A stretch of 64,000 bases of DNA, taken from Flavobacterium sp. SH_e (GTDB lineage: Bacteria > Bacteroidota > Bacteroidia > Flavobacteriales > Flavobacteriaceae). The stretch lies in contig NZ_JAOVZN010000007.1 of NCBI RefSeq assembly GCF_025717045.1, positions 62,001 through 126,000 on the forward strand. The letters run 5' to 3'. Below, in pieces: positions 53,408 through 62,090 of the stretch. Numbering within the stretch: position 1 is the first letter of the stretch; each line of letters opens with the position of its first letter. Under the pieces are notes generated by a model. It did not search any database. It saw nothing but the letters and a program-made list of their open reading frames with translations, and was not told the DNA's origin. The translations under genes and the position numbers were made by a program.

Positions 53408-54874
53408 TTATAGTTTTCCTTGGTATTTAGAACCAATGTGTCTAATTTCAGTTCTTCTGTTTTGAGCTTTACCTGCAGCAGTTTTGTTACTTGCAACTGG
53501 TTGGCTAGAACCAAATCCTTTAGACTCTAAGTTCTCTGGATTTACACCTCTTTGAACTAATGCATCTAATACAGCTTTAGCTCTATCTTCAGAAAGTTTT
53601 TGGTTTACTTTAGCAGAACCTGTACTATCTGTGTGTCCTTCGATAGAGAATTTCGCGTTTGGATAGTTTTTAAGGATTTCTTTAATAGCATCTAATCTAG
53701 CTTGAGTTTCTTTATCTCCAGTTTTGAAAGTAGCTTTTCCTGAGTTAAAGTATACCGCTCTAGCTTGAACTTTAAGATCTTCTAACGCCTCAGAAGTTAC
53801 TTCTGGACATCCTCTGTTACTAGCAGGACCTGCAACTGTAGGACAGTCGTCATCTTTATCAGCAACACCATCTTTATCAGCATCTAAGATTGGGCAACCA
53901 CCGTTTTCTTTAGGACCAGCAACTGTAGGACATTTATCGTCTTTATCAGCGATTCCGTCACCGTCAGTATCAGGACAACCTTTTAAAGCAGCTAAACCAG
54001 CAACATCTGGACAAGCGTCATCTTTATCAGCAATTCCGTCTCCGTCAGTATCAGGACATCCGTTTAATGCAGCTAAACCAAATACATCTGGACAAGCGTC
54101 AGAAGCATCAACGATTCCGTCACCGTCAGTATCAGGACATCCGTTGAATTGTTTTAAACCAGCAACATCTGGACAAGCATCATCTTTGTCATAGATTCCG
54201 TCTCCGTCAGTATCTTTACCTCCGAATTTGAAAACTAAACCTGCAGTGTGTTGGAAGTGAGATGGAGCATCTGGAGCACCAGAAGCATCTTCTCTATCTC
54301 CACTAACTGACCATTTGTATCTTGTAGCAAGCTCAAGACCAATAGCATCTGTAAACCAGAAAGTAATACCAGCACCTGGGTTAACAGTTCCGTAGCTACT
54401 ATCTCCAAAGAAAGTATAACCTCCACCAACAGATAACGAAGGATCAATTACTTTTGATTTGATCAATTCTTGGAAGCTATATTTTACCGTAGCATCAATT
54501 CCGTAGTACATTAAGTCACCAGGATTTGTTACGATCATACCTCTTCCATCATGACCTGCTGCATCTGGCGCAAAAACAACATATTTGTCGATTTTGTTTA
54601 CAGACCCTTGTAAACCTACAGAGAAACCATGCCCTACATATCTAGATACTCCAATGTAAGATAAAGAAGGAAGAATATTCCAGTTATCCTTTACAGCGAA
54701 TGGCTGAGAAAAGTGTGCAGGAAAAAAGTCAACATGATCTGGACTTGCACTAGTCCTTGTATCCACAGCATTAACCCCGAAAGAGATCGCCCATGGATTG
54801 TTACTGTCTTGCGCGTGAGAACTTAAACCCATCGCCATCAATACAGCAACTAAAAGTTTGTTAAGATGTTTCAT
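53408..54874 (-). CDS. OmpA family outer membrane protein with TSP type-3 repeats
   Basis: A 488-residue protein. A signal peptide ([22 protein letters not shown]) precedes an N-terminal beta-barrel (about residues 30-225), then five calcium-binding repeats of the [19 protein letters not shown] type (about 225-345), and a C-terminal OmpA peptidoglycan-binding domain ([30 protein letters not shown]). This is the most abundant envelope protein type in flavobacteria, linking outer membrane to murein. Many of the repeats are near-identical, so assembly or recombination could change the count. The stop is followed by a terminator. Confidence 0.95.
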   Translation of the reverse strand: MKHLNKLLVAVLMAMGLSSHAQDSNNPWAISFGVNAVDTRTSASPDHVDFFPAHFSQPFAVKDNWNILPSLSYIGVSRYVGHGFSVGLQGSVNKIDKYVVFAPDAAGHDGRGMIVTNPGDLMYYGIDATVKYSFQELIKSKVIDPSLSVGGGYTFFGDSSYGTVNPGAGITFWFTDAIGLELATRYKWSVSGDREDASGAPDAPSHFQHTAGLVFKFGGKDTDGDGIYDKDDACPDVAGLKQFNGCPDTDGDGIVDASDACPDVFGLAALNGCPDTDGDGIADKDDACPDVAGLAALKGCPDTDGDGIADKDDKCPTVAGPKENGGCPILDADKDGVADKDDDCPTVAGPASNRGCPEVTSEALEDLKVQARAVYFNSGKATFKTGDKETQARLDAIKEILKNYPNAKFSIEGHTDSTGSAKVNQKLSEDRAKAVLDALVQRGVNPENLESKGFGSSQPVASNKTAAGKAQNRRTEIRHIGSKYQGKL

Positions 54875-54911
54875 ACTTAATTTTTTTAATTACAATTTAG
54901 TTAATTACAAG

Positions 54912-54941
54912 CAAAAGTAACACCAAATTTTTTAAATACAA
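54912..54941 (-). promoter_or_regulatory. Strong promoter of the ompA-like gene
   Basis: On the minus strand TTG (54941-54939), 19 bases and TACTTTTG (54919-54912) match the flavobacterial TTG-N19-TAnnTTTG consensus exactly, about 38 bases before the start codon. This fits a highly expressed outer-membrane gene. Confidence 0.75.
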
Positions 54942-54987
54942 AATGAAATGTTAAAAAAAACCTACAAAAATTTAACCAAAGTGGTAA

Positions 54988-56181
54988 TTATATAACTTTT
55001 AACATTTTACCGACAACTGTAAAGGCATTTATCGCCTTATCAAGGTGCTCTTTTTCATGTGCTGCAGATAGCTGGACACGAATTCTTGCCTTTTCTTTTG
55101 GAACTACCGGAAAGAAAAATCCAATAACATAAATTCCTTGCTTCAAAAGTTCGTTTGCCATCGTTTGAGATAGTTTGGCATCATATAACATAACAGGAAC
55201 AATTGCAGAATCTCCATCAATAATATCAAAACCTGCTTTTTTCATTCCTTCTTTAAAGTAATTAGTATTCCATTCTAATTTATCTCTAAGCGTTGTATCT
55301 TTTTCCAATAGCTCAAACACCTTTATTGAAGCTCCAACAATTGCAGGCGCTAATGAATTTGAAAACAAATAAGGTCTAGATCTTTGGCGTAATAACTCAA
55401 TTATTTCTTTTTTTGCAGTAGTATATCCTCCCATTGCTCCACCTAAAGCTTTACCAAGGGTTCCTGTAATAATATCTACTCTTCCCATAACTTTTTTCGC
55501 TTCAAGAGTTCCTTTTCCTGTTGCGCCAATAAAACCCGCAGCATGACATTCGTCTACCATAACCATTGCATCGTATTTATCAGCTAAGTCACAAATTTTA
55601 TCTAATGGCGCCACAAGTCCATCCATTGAAAAAACACCATCGGTTACAATTAACTTAAAACGTGCTCCAGCCTCATTTGCTTTAATCAACTGCTGCTCCA
55701 GATCTTCCATATTATTGTTTTCATAACGATAACGAGCCGCTTTACACAAACGAACTCCATCAATAATTGAAGCGTGATTTAAACTATCTGAGATAATTGC
55801 ATCATTTTCACCAAGCAAAGGCTCAAAAACACCTCCGTTAGCATCAAAAGCGGCTGCATATAATATAGTGTCTTCTGTACCATAAAAATCTGCAATCTTT
55901 TTTTCTAATGTTTTATGAATATCTTGTGTCCCGCAGATGAAACGAACCGATGACATTCCGAAACCATGTGTGTCCATTGCATCTTTAGCAGCCTGCACCA
56001 CTTCTGGATGTGACGAAAGTCCTAAATAATTATTAGCACAAAAATTCAAAACTGTTTCTCCAGTCGAAATTGTAATTTCTGCACCTTGAGGAGAAGTAAT
56101 GATACGCTCCTTTTTGAAAATTCCATTTTCTTCGATTGTCTGCAGCTCACTTTGCAGATACTCCTTAATTTTACCGTACAT
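54988..56181 (-). CDS. kbl: Glycine C-acetyltransferase (2-amino-3-ketobutyrate CoA ligase)
   Basis: A 397-residue PLP enzyme of the alpha-oxoamine synthase family. The PLP-binding lysine is Lys244 in [13 protein letters not shown]; other features are [33 protein letters not shown] and [15 protein letters not shown]. It makes glycine and acetyl-CoA from 2-amino-3-oxobutyrate in threonine breakdown. The N-terminal residues ([20 protein letters not shown]) are of the Kbl type. It is unusual in lying between addA and ompA. Confidence 0.94.
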   Translation of the reverse strand: MYGKIKEYLQSELQTIEENGIFKKERIITSPQGAEITISTGETVLNFCANNYLGLSSHPEVVQAAKDAMDTHGFGMSSVRFICGTQDIHKTLEKKIADFYGTEDTILYAAAFDANGGVFEPLLGENDAIISDSLNHASIIDGVRLCKAARYRYENNNMEDLEQQLIKANEAGARFKLIVTDGVFSMDGLVAPLDKICDLADKYDAMVMVDECHAAGFIGATGKGTLEAKKVMGRVDIITGTLGKALGGAMGGYTTAKKEIIELLRQRSRPYLFSNSLAPAIVGASIKVFELLEKDTTLRDKLEWNTNYFKEGMKKAGFDIIDGDSAIVPVMLYDAKLSQTMANELLKQGIYVIGFFFPVVPKEKARIRVQLSAAHEKEHLDKAINAFTVVGKMLKVI

Positions 56182-56264
56182 TTTTATATTTATTTAAAAC
56201 GTTAAAAATTAACAACTTAACAAAAATAAAGCTTCGTTATTTCTTTAACATCTGATTAATTTTT

Positions 56265-59200
56265 TCACAAATTTACCACTTCAATTTCTGCCCCAATATA
56301 CACCAATGCTTTTTTTAACACTTTGTATCCTAAATCTTCAATAGCATCTTGATATTCCTGAATTTGCTGTTGATATTTAGCATTTACAGCTCCTGTTTTA
56401 TAATCCAGCAAATAAGCTTGTTTGTTTTCTAAAAACACAACTCGGTCTGGCTTTAAAATTCTTCCTTCCTTCTGAACAATAGTTTGCTCATTTAAAACAG
56501 TATCTTTCCCATTAAAACAAACATCCAATTCTGGATGAGTTACTATTTCACTCAAAGTCTGAAGCACCTGATCAACTTGATCAAAAGTTATCAATCCGTT
56601 TTCAAGTGATTTTGTTACTGCTAAATCAATATCCGATTTATCTTTAACGAAAGCCAAAATCTCATGCACAATATTTCCGTACGAAATTGCTTCCTGCTGA
56701 TGAGTTCCCCACATTAAAGCTTCGCGTTGTGCTATTTTAATATTCTTTGGATTCAAAACTTCTCTCACAATCGGAATTGATTTGACTAGATTAACTGTTT
56801 CAGAAATTTTCGAAAGCCTCATTTTATTTCCAAATTCATAGTTTAATTTTTCTTCCTCATAAAGCCCTTCATTAATCAAAAATTTAATAAAAAAGGAAGC
56901 CATATTATTTGGATATTCTCCATCATTTTTTGCTTTTAATGATTGAGAAATTACATAGAGTTGCTCTTCTGCACGAGTCAGAGCCACATATAATACATTT
57001 ATATTATCTAGAAGTTCTTCTTGTTTTTTCAAATTAAAAACTGCCGATGCACTTTCGCCAAAACCCTCAACCGCGCTACTATTATCAACAAGCGCTTTGG
57101 GAACTCCCAAATCAATTTCTTCTGTATCGAGCCAAAGTTTATCTTTTGGTTTCCTATTATAATCTTCATCAGCAAAAGGCATAATTACAACTGGAAACTC
57201 CAATCCTTTTGATTTATGAATAGTCATAATTCGAACTGCATTGTTTCCTTCTGGCGACGGAATACTAAATTTCTCTGCATTTTTATCCCAGAAAACCAGA
57301 AAATCTGCGACTCCAGATTGATTTCGGATATCTCTTTCTAAAACAATATCTAGAAAAAACTGAACATAAGCGTTTCCTTCAGACGGAAGAATAAACTTCG
57401 AAATAACAACTTCTACTGCTTCATACAATGATTTTTTTCTAACATCTTCAAAAGAAAAAGAAACATCAAAAGTTAGAAGCCATTCTTCAAAATCTTTTTC
57501 AAATCTATGATTCATTCCCATTGCAATGAAATCATGAATAGGCATTGCCAAATCTTTGTTCGAAGCTAGGAAATGTAAAAAATGTGCTTTTGATTCTAAA
57601 TCTGCACTATTATTTAAGTATCTAAGAAGATGAACGATCAAACGAACTTCTGATGCATTTTGAATCATTAATGTTTCCGAAGACAAAAGAGGAATTCCTT
57701 GCTCGGTCAAATAATTAGCAATTGCAATTCCCTGATCTCTTTTTCTGGTAAGAATTACAATATCTTTATATTCAAAACCTTGTCTCACAACTTCCTGAAT
57801 TGTGTTTAAAGTAGCTAAGACATAGAGATCAGATTTTTCAACAACTTCTTCTTCATCTACAAATTCATTTTTATCAACGATTGGAAGAAATGATATATTT
57901 ACATAACCACCCTTCTTCGAATTTGTATTCTGAAAACTATGATTCTCATATAAATCTTTATAATCTTCATTTGAAAATTCAGCCGAAATCAGTTTAAAAA
58001 AAGCATTATTAAACTCAATAACTTGGCTATAACTCCGGTAATTAGTATTTAAATGTTTAAGTTGTTTATCCGGATTATTGAACGGATTCACATCTTTACT
58101 TAATTCGATAAACTGTTCCGCTTTACCTCCGCGCCAGCGATAAATAGATTGTTTAGGATCGCCAACAATCATTAAAGTTCCTTTATTTCCTAAATCATCT
58201 AAACCCGATAGTGAGTTATCTATTAAAGGAATCAAATTTTGCCATTGCATTTCTGAAGTATCCTGAAACTCATCAATGAAAAAATTACGATAACGCTCGC
58301 CCAAACGTTCATAAATAAATGGCGCTGGCTGATTCTGGATTTCGCGATGAATAATCGCATTGAATTCTGAAATGGATAAAATATTTTGCTCCGATTGAAT
58401 TTTTGCAAGTTCATTACTTACGGTATTCAATAGAGAAAGCGGTGTAATATTTTTTAAAAAGGCTTTATAAAAATCTCTTTTTTCAAAGTTTTGATAAACC
58501 TCTTTTAATATTTGGAGTAATTCTGGAATAATATTTTCAATTAACGCACGATCTTTTGCCGTTTTGTTAATCGCAATATCATCAAATTCATGAAATGTTT
58601 TATTTTTTGGATTGAATTTTCCGCTTCGAATACTCTCTAAATGATTTGGAAAAGTTCCTCTTGAAAATGATTTTGGATCAATTCCGTTTTTATCAATCAA
58701 TTCAATCGCTTTGGTTGCAAAACCTTCGTTGATTTCTTCAAGCTCTTTACAAAGCGCTTGCATTTTTGCTTTAATTTCAACAAATTCTCCGATAGTTTTG
58801 TCTTGAAAATGCAGAATTTCGTTTCGATTGTTTTCATTCAAAACCAATCTCCCTGTGTCCAGAATTTCTCGAGAAACGTCCCAACTTTTATCGTCATCGG
58901 TTTTTTCCATAGTGAAATCGATGAGAAGCTTTGTCAATGTTTCATCCTCTCCAGCTTGAGCTATAATCGCATCGACAGCTTCAACCAATAAATTTTCGGT
59001 ATCCAGAGTGACTTCAAAAGTCATTGGAAGATTTAAATCGTGTGCAAAAGCACGAATAACTTTGTGGGTAAACTTATCAATTGTCGAAATATCAAAAGCA
59101 GCGTAATTATGAATTAAGTGCTTAATAATTTGCTGCGACTTAGTTTTCATTTTTATGATCGAAAGTCCAGTATCGCGTGATAAATCCTCCATTAAATCAA

Positions 59201-59423
59201 CCGCTTTTGGCGACGGATCATCTTTTGCAAATTCAGACAGATTTCCAACAATACGGCTTTTCATTTCATGAACCGCTTTATTGGTAAAAGTTATCGCTAA
59301 GATATTTCGATATGCATCGTTTTTTGGCGAAGAAAGAATAATTTTTAAATATTCTTTTACCAAAGTATACGTCTTTCCTGATCCCGCAGAAGCATCATAA
59401 ATGGAAAAAGACGGACTTTGCAT
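56265..59423 (-). CDS. addA: AddA-like UvrD-type helicase with C-terminal nuclease
   Basis: A 1052-residue protein. Walker A DASAGSGKTYTLVKEYL is at the N-terminus; motif II reads FIDEFQDTSEMQWQNL, followed by IVGDPKQSIYRWRGG, NTNYRS and the later helicase motif VRIMTIHKSKGLEFPVVIMPF with ALTRAEEQLYV. The C-terminus RVVFLENKQAYLLDYKTGAV is a PD-(D/E)XK nuclease motif. It is the helicase/nuclease partner of AddB for double-strand-break processing. It is separated from addB by kbl and the ompA-type gene. Confidence 0.92.
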   Translation of the reverse strand: MQSPSFSIYDASAGSGKTYTLVKEYLKIILSSPKNDAYRNILAITFTNKAVHEMKSRIVGNLSEFAKDDPSPKAVDLMEDLSRDTGLSIIKMKTKSQQIIKHLIHNYAAFDISTIDKFTHKVIRAFAHDLNLPMTFEVTLDTENLLVEAVDAIIAQAGEDETLTKLLIDFTMEKTDDDKSWDVSREILDTGRLVLNENNRNEILHFQDKTIGEFVEIKAKMQALCKELEEINEGFATKAIELIDKNGIDPKSFSRGTFPNHLESIRSGKFNPKNKTFHEFDDIAINKTAKDRALIENIIPELLQILKEVYQNFEKRDFYKAFLKNITPLSLLNTVSNELAKIQSEQNILSISEFNAIIHREIQNQPAPFIYERLGERYRNFFIDEFQDTSEMQWQNLIPLIDNSLSGLDDLGNKGTLMIVGDPKQSIYRWRGGKAEQFIELSKDVNPFNNPDKQLKHLNTNYRSYSQVIEFNNAFFKLISAEFSNEDYKDLYENHSFQNTNSKKGGYVNISFLPIVDKNEFVDEEEVVEKSDLYVLATLNTIQEVVRQGFEYKDIVILTRKRDQGIAIANYLTEQGIPLLSSETLMIQNASEVRLIVHLLRYLNNSADLESKAHFLHFLASNKDLAMPIHDFIAMGMNHRFEKDFEEWLLTFDVSFSFEDVRKKSLYEAVEVVISKFILPSEGNAYVQFFLDIVLERDIRNQSGVADFLVFWDKNAEKFSIPSPEGNNAVRIMTIHKSKGLEFPVVIMPFADEDYNRKPKDKLWLDTEEIDLGVPKALVDNSSAVEGFGESASAVFNLKKQEELLDNINVLYVALTRAEEQLYVISQSLKAKNDGEYPNNMASFFIKFLINEGLYEEEKLNYEFGNKMRLSKISETVNLVKSIPIVREVLNPKNIKIAQREALMWGTHQQEAISYGNIVHEILAFVKDKSDIDLAVTKSLENGLITFDQVDQVLQTLSEIVTHPELDVCFNGKDTVLNEQTIVQKEGRILKPDRVVFLENKQAYLLDYKTGAVNAKYQQQIQEYQDAIEDLGYKVLKKALVYIGAEIEVVNL

Positions 59424-59479
59424 AGTTTGATTTTTTTGTATTGTAAAAATAATACAAAATATTCAACCCTCAATAATGA

Positions 59480-59541
59480 AAAATTCCAAATTCCAATATC
59501 TTTTTGTTGCGAATGCCTTAAATATTGGAATTTGGAATTTT
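59480..59541. repeat. Perfect inverted repeat of a dispersed element
   Basis: AAAATTCCAAATTCCAATAT (59480-59499) and its exact complement (59522-59541) are 22 bases apart. The right arm is identical, over 20 bases, to 8777-8796, and a partial copy occurs at 37841-37856. It lies between addA and lspA. Confidence 0.8.
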
Positions 59542-59562
59542 GAAAATTTTGGATTTTTTAAT

Positions 59563-60162
59563 TTATCCGTGTTTTGGAAAAGCTCTTTTATTAAAAACCA
59601 AAAGTATTCCTACTCCTGTAGAAATTGCTATATCGGCTACATTAAAGATCGCATTGAAAAAAGCAAAATGTTTTCCGCCTACCATTGGAAGCCATTCTGG
59701 AAGATTTCCTTCCCATATTGGAAAATAAAACATATCTACTACCAAACCATGAAACCAAGTTCCATAAGGTTCAGGTGAAAAAAGAGTTGCTAAATTATGT
59801 GTGCTGTCATCAAAAATAACTCCGTAAAAAACAGAATCGATAATATTTCCTGCAGCTCCAGCAAAGATTAATGCAATAGCTACAACTAAATAAGTTGAAT
59901 GGCGTTTTTTTATAGAATCAGAAAGCCACCAGCCAATTCCGAAAACAGCAAAAATTCTAAATACAGTCAAAATTAATTTTCCGTATGCTCCAGGTATTTT
60001 TGTTCCCCAAGCCATTCCTTCATTTTCAATAAAATGAATTCTAAACCAATCAGAAATTACCACTTCTTCACCAAGAATGAAATTTGTTTTGACATAGATT
60101 TTAGAAAGTTGATCAACAATTAAAACTAAGAATATAAGGAAATACGCTTTTCGTAATGACAT
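59563..60162 (-). CDS. lspA: Lipoprotein signal peptidase (signal peptidase II)
   Basis: A 199-residue protein of four membrane segments. The family signature is seen in LVLIVDQLSKIYVKTNF, GAAGNIIDSVFYGVIFDD and FFNAIFNVADIAISTGVGILL, which carries the two catalytic aspartates. It cleaves lipoprotein signal peptides after lipid modification. In many flavobacteria it follows the ileS-dksA genes; here it is 1.5 kb from the DksA-like gene. Confidence 0.95.
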   Translation of the reverse strand: MSLRKAYFLIFLVLIVDQLSKIYVKTNFILGEEVVISDWFRIHFIENEGMAWGTKIPGAYGKLILTVFRIFAVFGIGWWLSDSIKKRHSTYLVVAIALIFAGAAGNIIDSVFYGVIFDDSTHNLATLFSPEPYGTWFHGLVVDMFYFPIWEGNLPEWLPMVGGKHFAFFNAIFNVADIAISTGVGILLVFNKRAFPKHG

Positions 60163-60204
60163 TTTATGATTTTTTGATGGGCAAAAATAACAATTTAATC
60201 AAAA

Positions 60205-60230
60205 AAAACGCTCCTTAAGGAGCGTTAATT
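60205..60230 (-). terminator. Terminator after the 71-residue gene
   Basis: AACGCTCC (60207-60214) and GGAGCGTT (60219-60226) form a hairpin with a TTAA loop; on the minus strand eight Ts follow. It isolates the 71-residue gene from lspA. Confidence 0.75.
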
Positions 60231-60282
60231 GTTTTCTAATAAACTAAAGAAGGTCGAAATGCTAATCTAAACCCGATAAAGC

Positions 60283-60498
60283 TTATTTTTTTACAGGAGC
60301 ATTTGCAGCTGGTTTTGGACTGTCGGAGAAAAAATCAGAGATAGATTTGAATATTCCTTTGCTTTCTTTTCCGGCAGCTAATTTCTTTGCTTCGCCCTTC
60401 TTTACATCTGCTTTAAACTTAACACGCAGTTTTTCAAATTCTTTCATTCTGCGCTCTACGTCAGAGTTTACTTCTTTGAATTTCAGTACTTTAGCCAT
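60283..60498 (-). CDS. Small basic protein of unknown function
   Basis: A 71-residue charged, helix-rich protein: MAKVLKFKEVNSDVERRMKEF then LRVKFKADVKKGEAKKLAAG and a Pro/Ala-rich C-terminus (SPKPAANAPVKK). No membrane or catalytic features are seen. Its own terminator follows. A similar composition is common in small nucleic-acid-binding or ribosome-associated proteins, but the function is not known. Confidence 0.65.
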   Translation of the reverse strand: MAKVLKFKEVNSDVERRMKEFEKLRVKFKADVKKGEAKKLAAGKESKGIFKSISDFFSDSPKPAANAPVKK

Positions 60499-60569
60499 AA
60501 TGTAAGTTTTTTATAGTAAATAATTTAAATTATTAATGATTTGGTACTACAATGATACATAATTTAATT

Positions 60570-60577
60570 TATATTTG
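60570..60577 (+). promoter_or_regulatory. -7 promoter element of Roadblock module 2
   Basis: TATATTTG fits TAnnTTTG and lies about 100 bases upstream of the start at 60679. A TTG at 60541-60543 is 26 bases upstream, slightly long for the consensus. Confidence 0.4.
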
Positions 60578-60678
60578 TTAATAAAAATTAACACTTGTTT
60601 AGGATCACTCTAGTTAATTTTTATTTAAACCAAACACCAAAAACTAAATTTAAAATTCTTCCCTAAATCCTACAAATC

Positions 60679-61035
60679 ATGAATGAAATTACAACTACCT
60701 TAAACGACTTTCTTGTCAGCACCAAATCTACAGCAGCATTAATTTTGAACGGAAAAGGAAAACTTATAACTTCCTTAAACCTAGACTATGGCGATAGTAT
60801 TGCCGCTATGAGCGCAGCTATTTTATCTATGAGCGAAAAATTTTTAATTGATTTAGAAAAAGGTTCATTAAAACAATTATACCTTAAAAGTGCAGAAGGC
60901 GTTATTGTTGGAAACAAAATTAGTGGTTCTAATTTTATCGTTGCTTTTTCTAAAGAAGGCAGCAATCTAGCATTATTGATGCGTTCAACAGAAGAAGTTT
61001 CTGCTGAACTAAGTAAGAATTCCCTATTAAAATAA
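60679..61035 (+). CDS. Roadblock/LC7 domain protein, module 2 first gene
   Basis: A 118-residue protein. The Roadblock pattern is readable: AALILNGKGKLITSLNLD, then SIAAMSAAILSMSEKFLIDLEKG, KQLYLKSAEGVIVGNK and NFIVAFSKEGSNLALLMRS. The long helix, following strands and closing helix are in the order of Roadblock/LC7 domains. It is the counterpart of 49643-49963. The gene pair here is on the opposite strand to its neighbours lspA and the DksA-like gene. No GTPase gene is adjacent. Confidence 0.78.
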   Translation: MNEITTTLNDFLVSTKSTAALILNGKGKLITSLNLDYGDSIAAMSAAILSMSEKFLIDLEKGSLKQLYLKSAEGVIVGNKISGSNFIVAFSKEGSNLALLMRSTEEVSAELSKNSLLK

Positions 61036-61071
61036 CATAAATCTATCTATTAACAACAAACCGAACGTACT

Positions 61072-61452
61072 ATGAGCAATGATTTTTTAAACGTGTTTTT
61101 AAACGAAATGAAAACCAACGTAAACGGCTTTATCGCTGTGGCTGTAACAGAAATTGAATCTGGATTAAGCTTTGGAAATTTAACTATTGATCCAAGTTTT
61201 GACCCAGAGCTTGCAGCTGCTTACAACCTAGAAGTTGTGAAAGCTAAATTGAGTGCTGTAAAAGCATTAAACTTAAACCAGGACATCGAAGATATTTTGA
61301 TTACACTTTCTAATCAAATTCACATTATCGATATTTCTCCAAACAAAAAATTTATGATCTACCTAGCTGCAGATGCTTCAAAAGCTAACTTAGGTATGAC
61401 CAGAGCTATTTTGAGAAAACATAAAGCTGACGTTGAAAAAAATCTAGCTTAA
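61072..61452 (+). CDS. Roadblock/LC7-like small protein, module 2 second gene
   Basis: A 126-residue paralog of the protein at 49244-49618: GFIAVAVTEIESGLSFG, FDPELAAAYNLEVVKAKL, DILITLSNQIHIIDIS and ASKANLGMTRAIL are shared nearly residue for residue. The 36-base spacing to the first gene and the shared terminator after it indicate a two-gene transcript. Conservation of the central helix (LAAAYNLEVVKAKLSAV) suggests a specific surface, perhaps for heterodimer formation with the first protein. Function is unknown. Confidence 0.78.
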   Translation: MSNDFLNVFLNEMKTNVNGFIAVAVTEIESGLSFGNLTIDPSFDPELAAAYNLEVVKAKLSAVKALNLNQDIEDILITLSNQIHIIDISPNKKFMIYLAADASKANLGMTRAILRKHKADVEKNLA

Positions 61453-61474
61453 TCATTTCTTTTGATTTCAAAAT

Positions 61475-61505
61475 AAAAACCGTCTTTATCAAGACGGTTT
61501 TTTTT
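61475..61505 (+). terminator. Terminator of Roadblock module 2
   Basis: AAAACCGTCTT and AAGACGGTTTT form an 11-bp stem with a 4-base loop and a run of Ts, 23 bases after the stop codon. Confidence 0.85.
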
Positions 61506-61656
61506 ATTGTATTTATTTATTAATCTTCAATTTATCAATCGAATAAGTTCTTACAAAAACAAGTATCAATCAATTATATTTATTTTGATTAAGTATAAAT
61601 AATTTCTTTCAAACTATTAATCTAACAATATCACCAGATTAAGTTAAACATTAAAC

Positions 61657-61690
61657 AAAAAAAGCGCCCCATAACGGAGCGCTTTTTTTA
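61657..61690 (-). terminator. Terminator after the DksA-like gene
   Basis: AAAAAGCGC and GCGCTTTTT with an inner CC/GG pair form a hairpin directly downstream of the DksA-like stop on the minus strand, followed by T-rich sequence. Confidence 0.8.
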
Positions 61691-61702
61691 CATTTCTGTA
61701 AT

Positions 61703-62083
61703 TTATCGTTGCAAGTTTTTAGCTTCGATACTCATTGTTGCATGAGGAACGATTTTAAGCCTTTCTTTGCTAATTAATTTACCTGTTACTTTGCAGATAC
61801 CGTATGTTTTATTTTCTACACGGAATAAAGCATTTTTTAAATCCCGAATGAATTTCTCTTGTCTGATAGCCAACTGCGAGTTTGCTTCTTTAGACATAGT
61901 CTCACTTCCTTCTTCAAAAGCTTTAAAAGTTGGAGAAGTATCGTCAGTACCATTATTCAAATCGTTCATATAGGCACTTTTGATCAAATCAAGATCTTCT
62001 TGTGCTTTTTTAATTTTTGCTTGGATTATCTCTTTGAACTCTGCTAAATCTGCATCAGAGTATCTTGTAATTTCATCTATCAT
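61703..62083 (-). CDS. TraR/DksA family zinc-finger-like regulator
   Basis: A 126-residue protein with the DksA layout: an N-terminal coiled coil (DADLAEFKEIIQAKIKKAQEDLDLIKSAY), a loop and a C-terminal region with YGICKVTGKLISKERLKIVPHATMSIEAK. In place of the four cysteines of a full zinc finger only one Cys remains. The family binds RNA polymerase in the secondary channel and adjusts transcription, often with ppGpp. It starts 7 bases after the ileS stop codon, so the two are co-transcribed. Confidence 0.9.
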   Translation of the reverse strand: MIDEITRYSDADLAEFKEIIQAKIKKAQEDLDLIKSAYMNDLNNGTDDTSPTFKAFEEGSETMSKEANSQLAIRQEKFIRDLKNALFRVENKTYGICKVTGKLISKERLKIVPHATMSIEAKNLQR

Positions 62084-62090
62084 TTTCTAA

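Noticed and set aside
53800-54220. Tandem DNA repeat considered as a separate satellite
   Set aside because: It is the coding sequence of the five TSP type-3 repeats in the OmpA-type protein.
59476-59778. Plus-strand frames opposite lspA and across the inverted repeat
   Set aside because: Antisense shadow of lspA, which has its catalytic aspartates and membrane segments.
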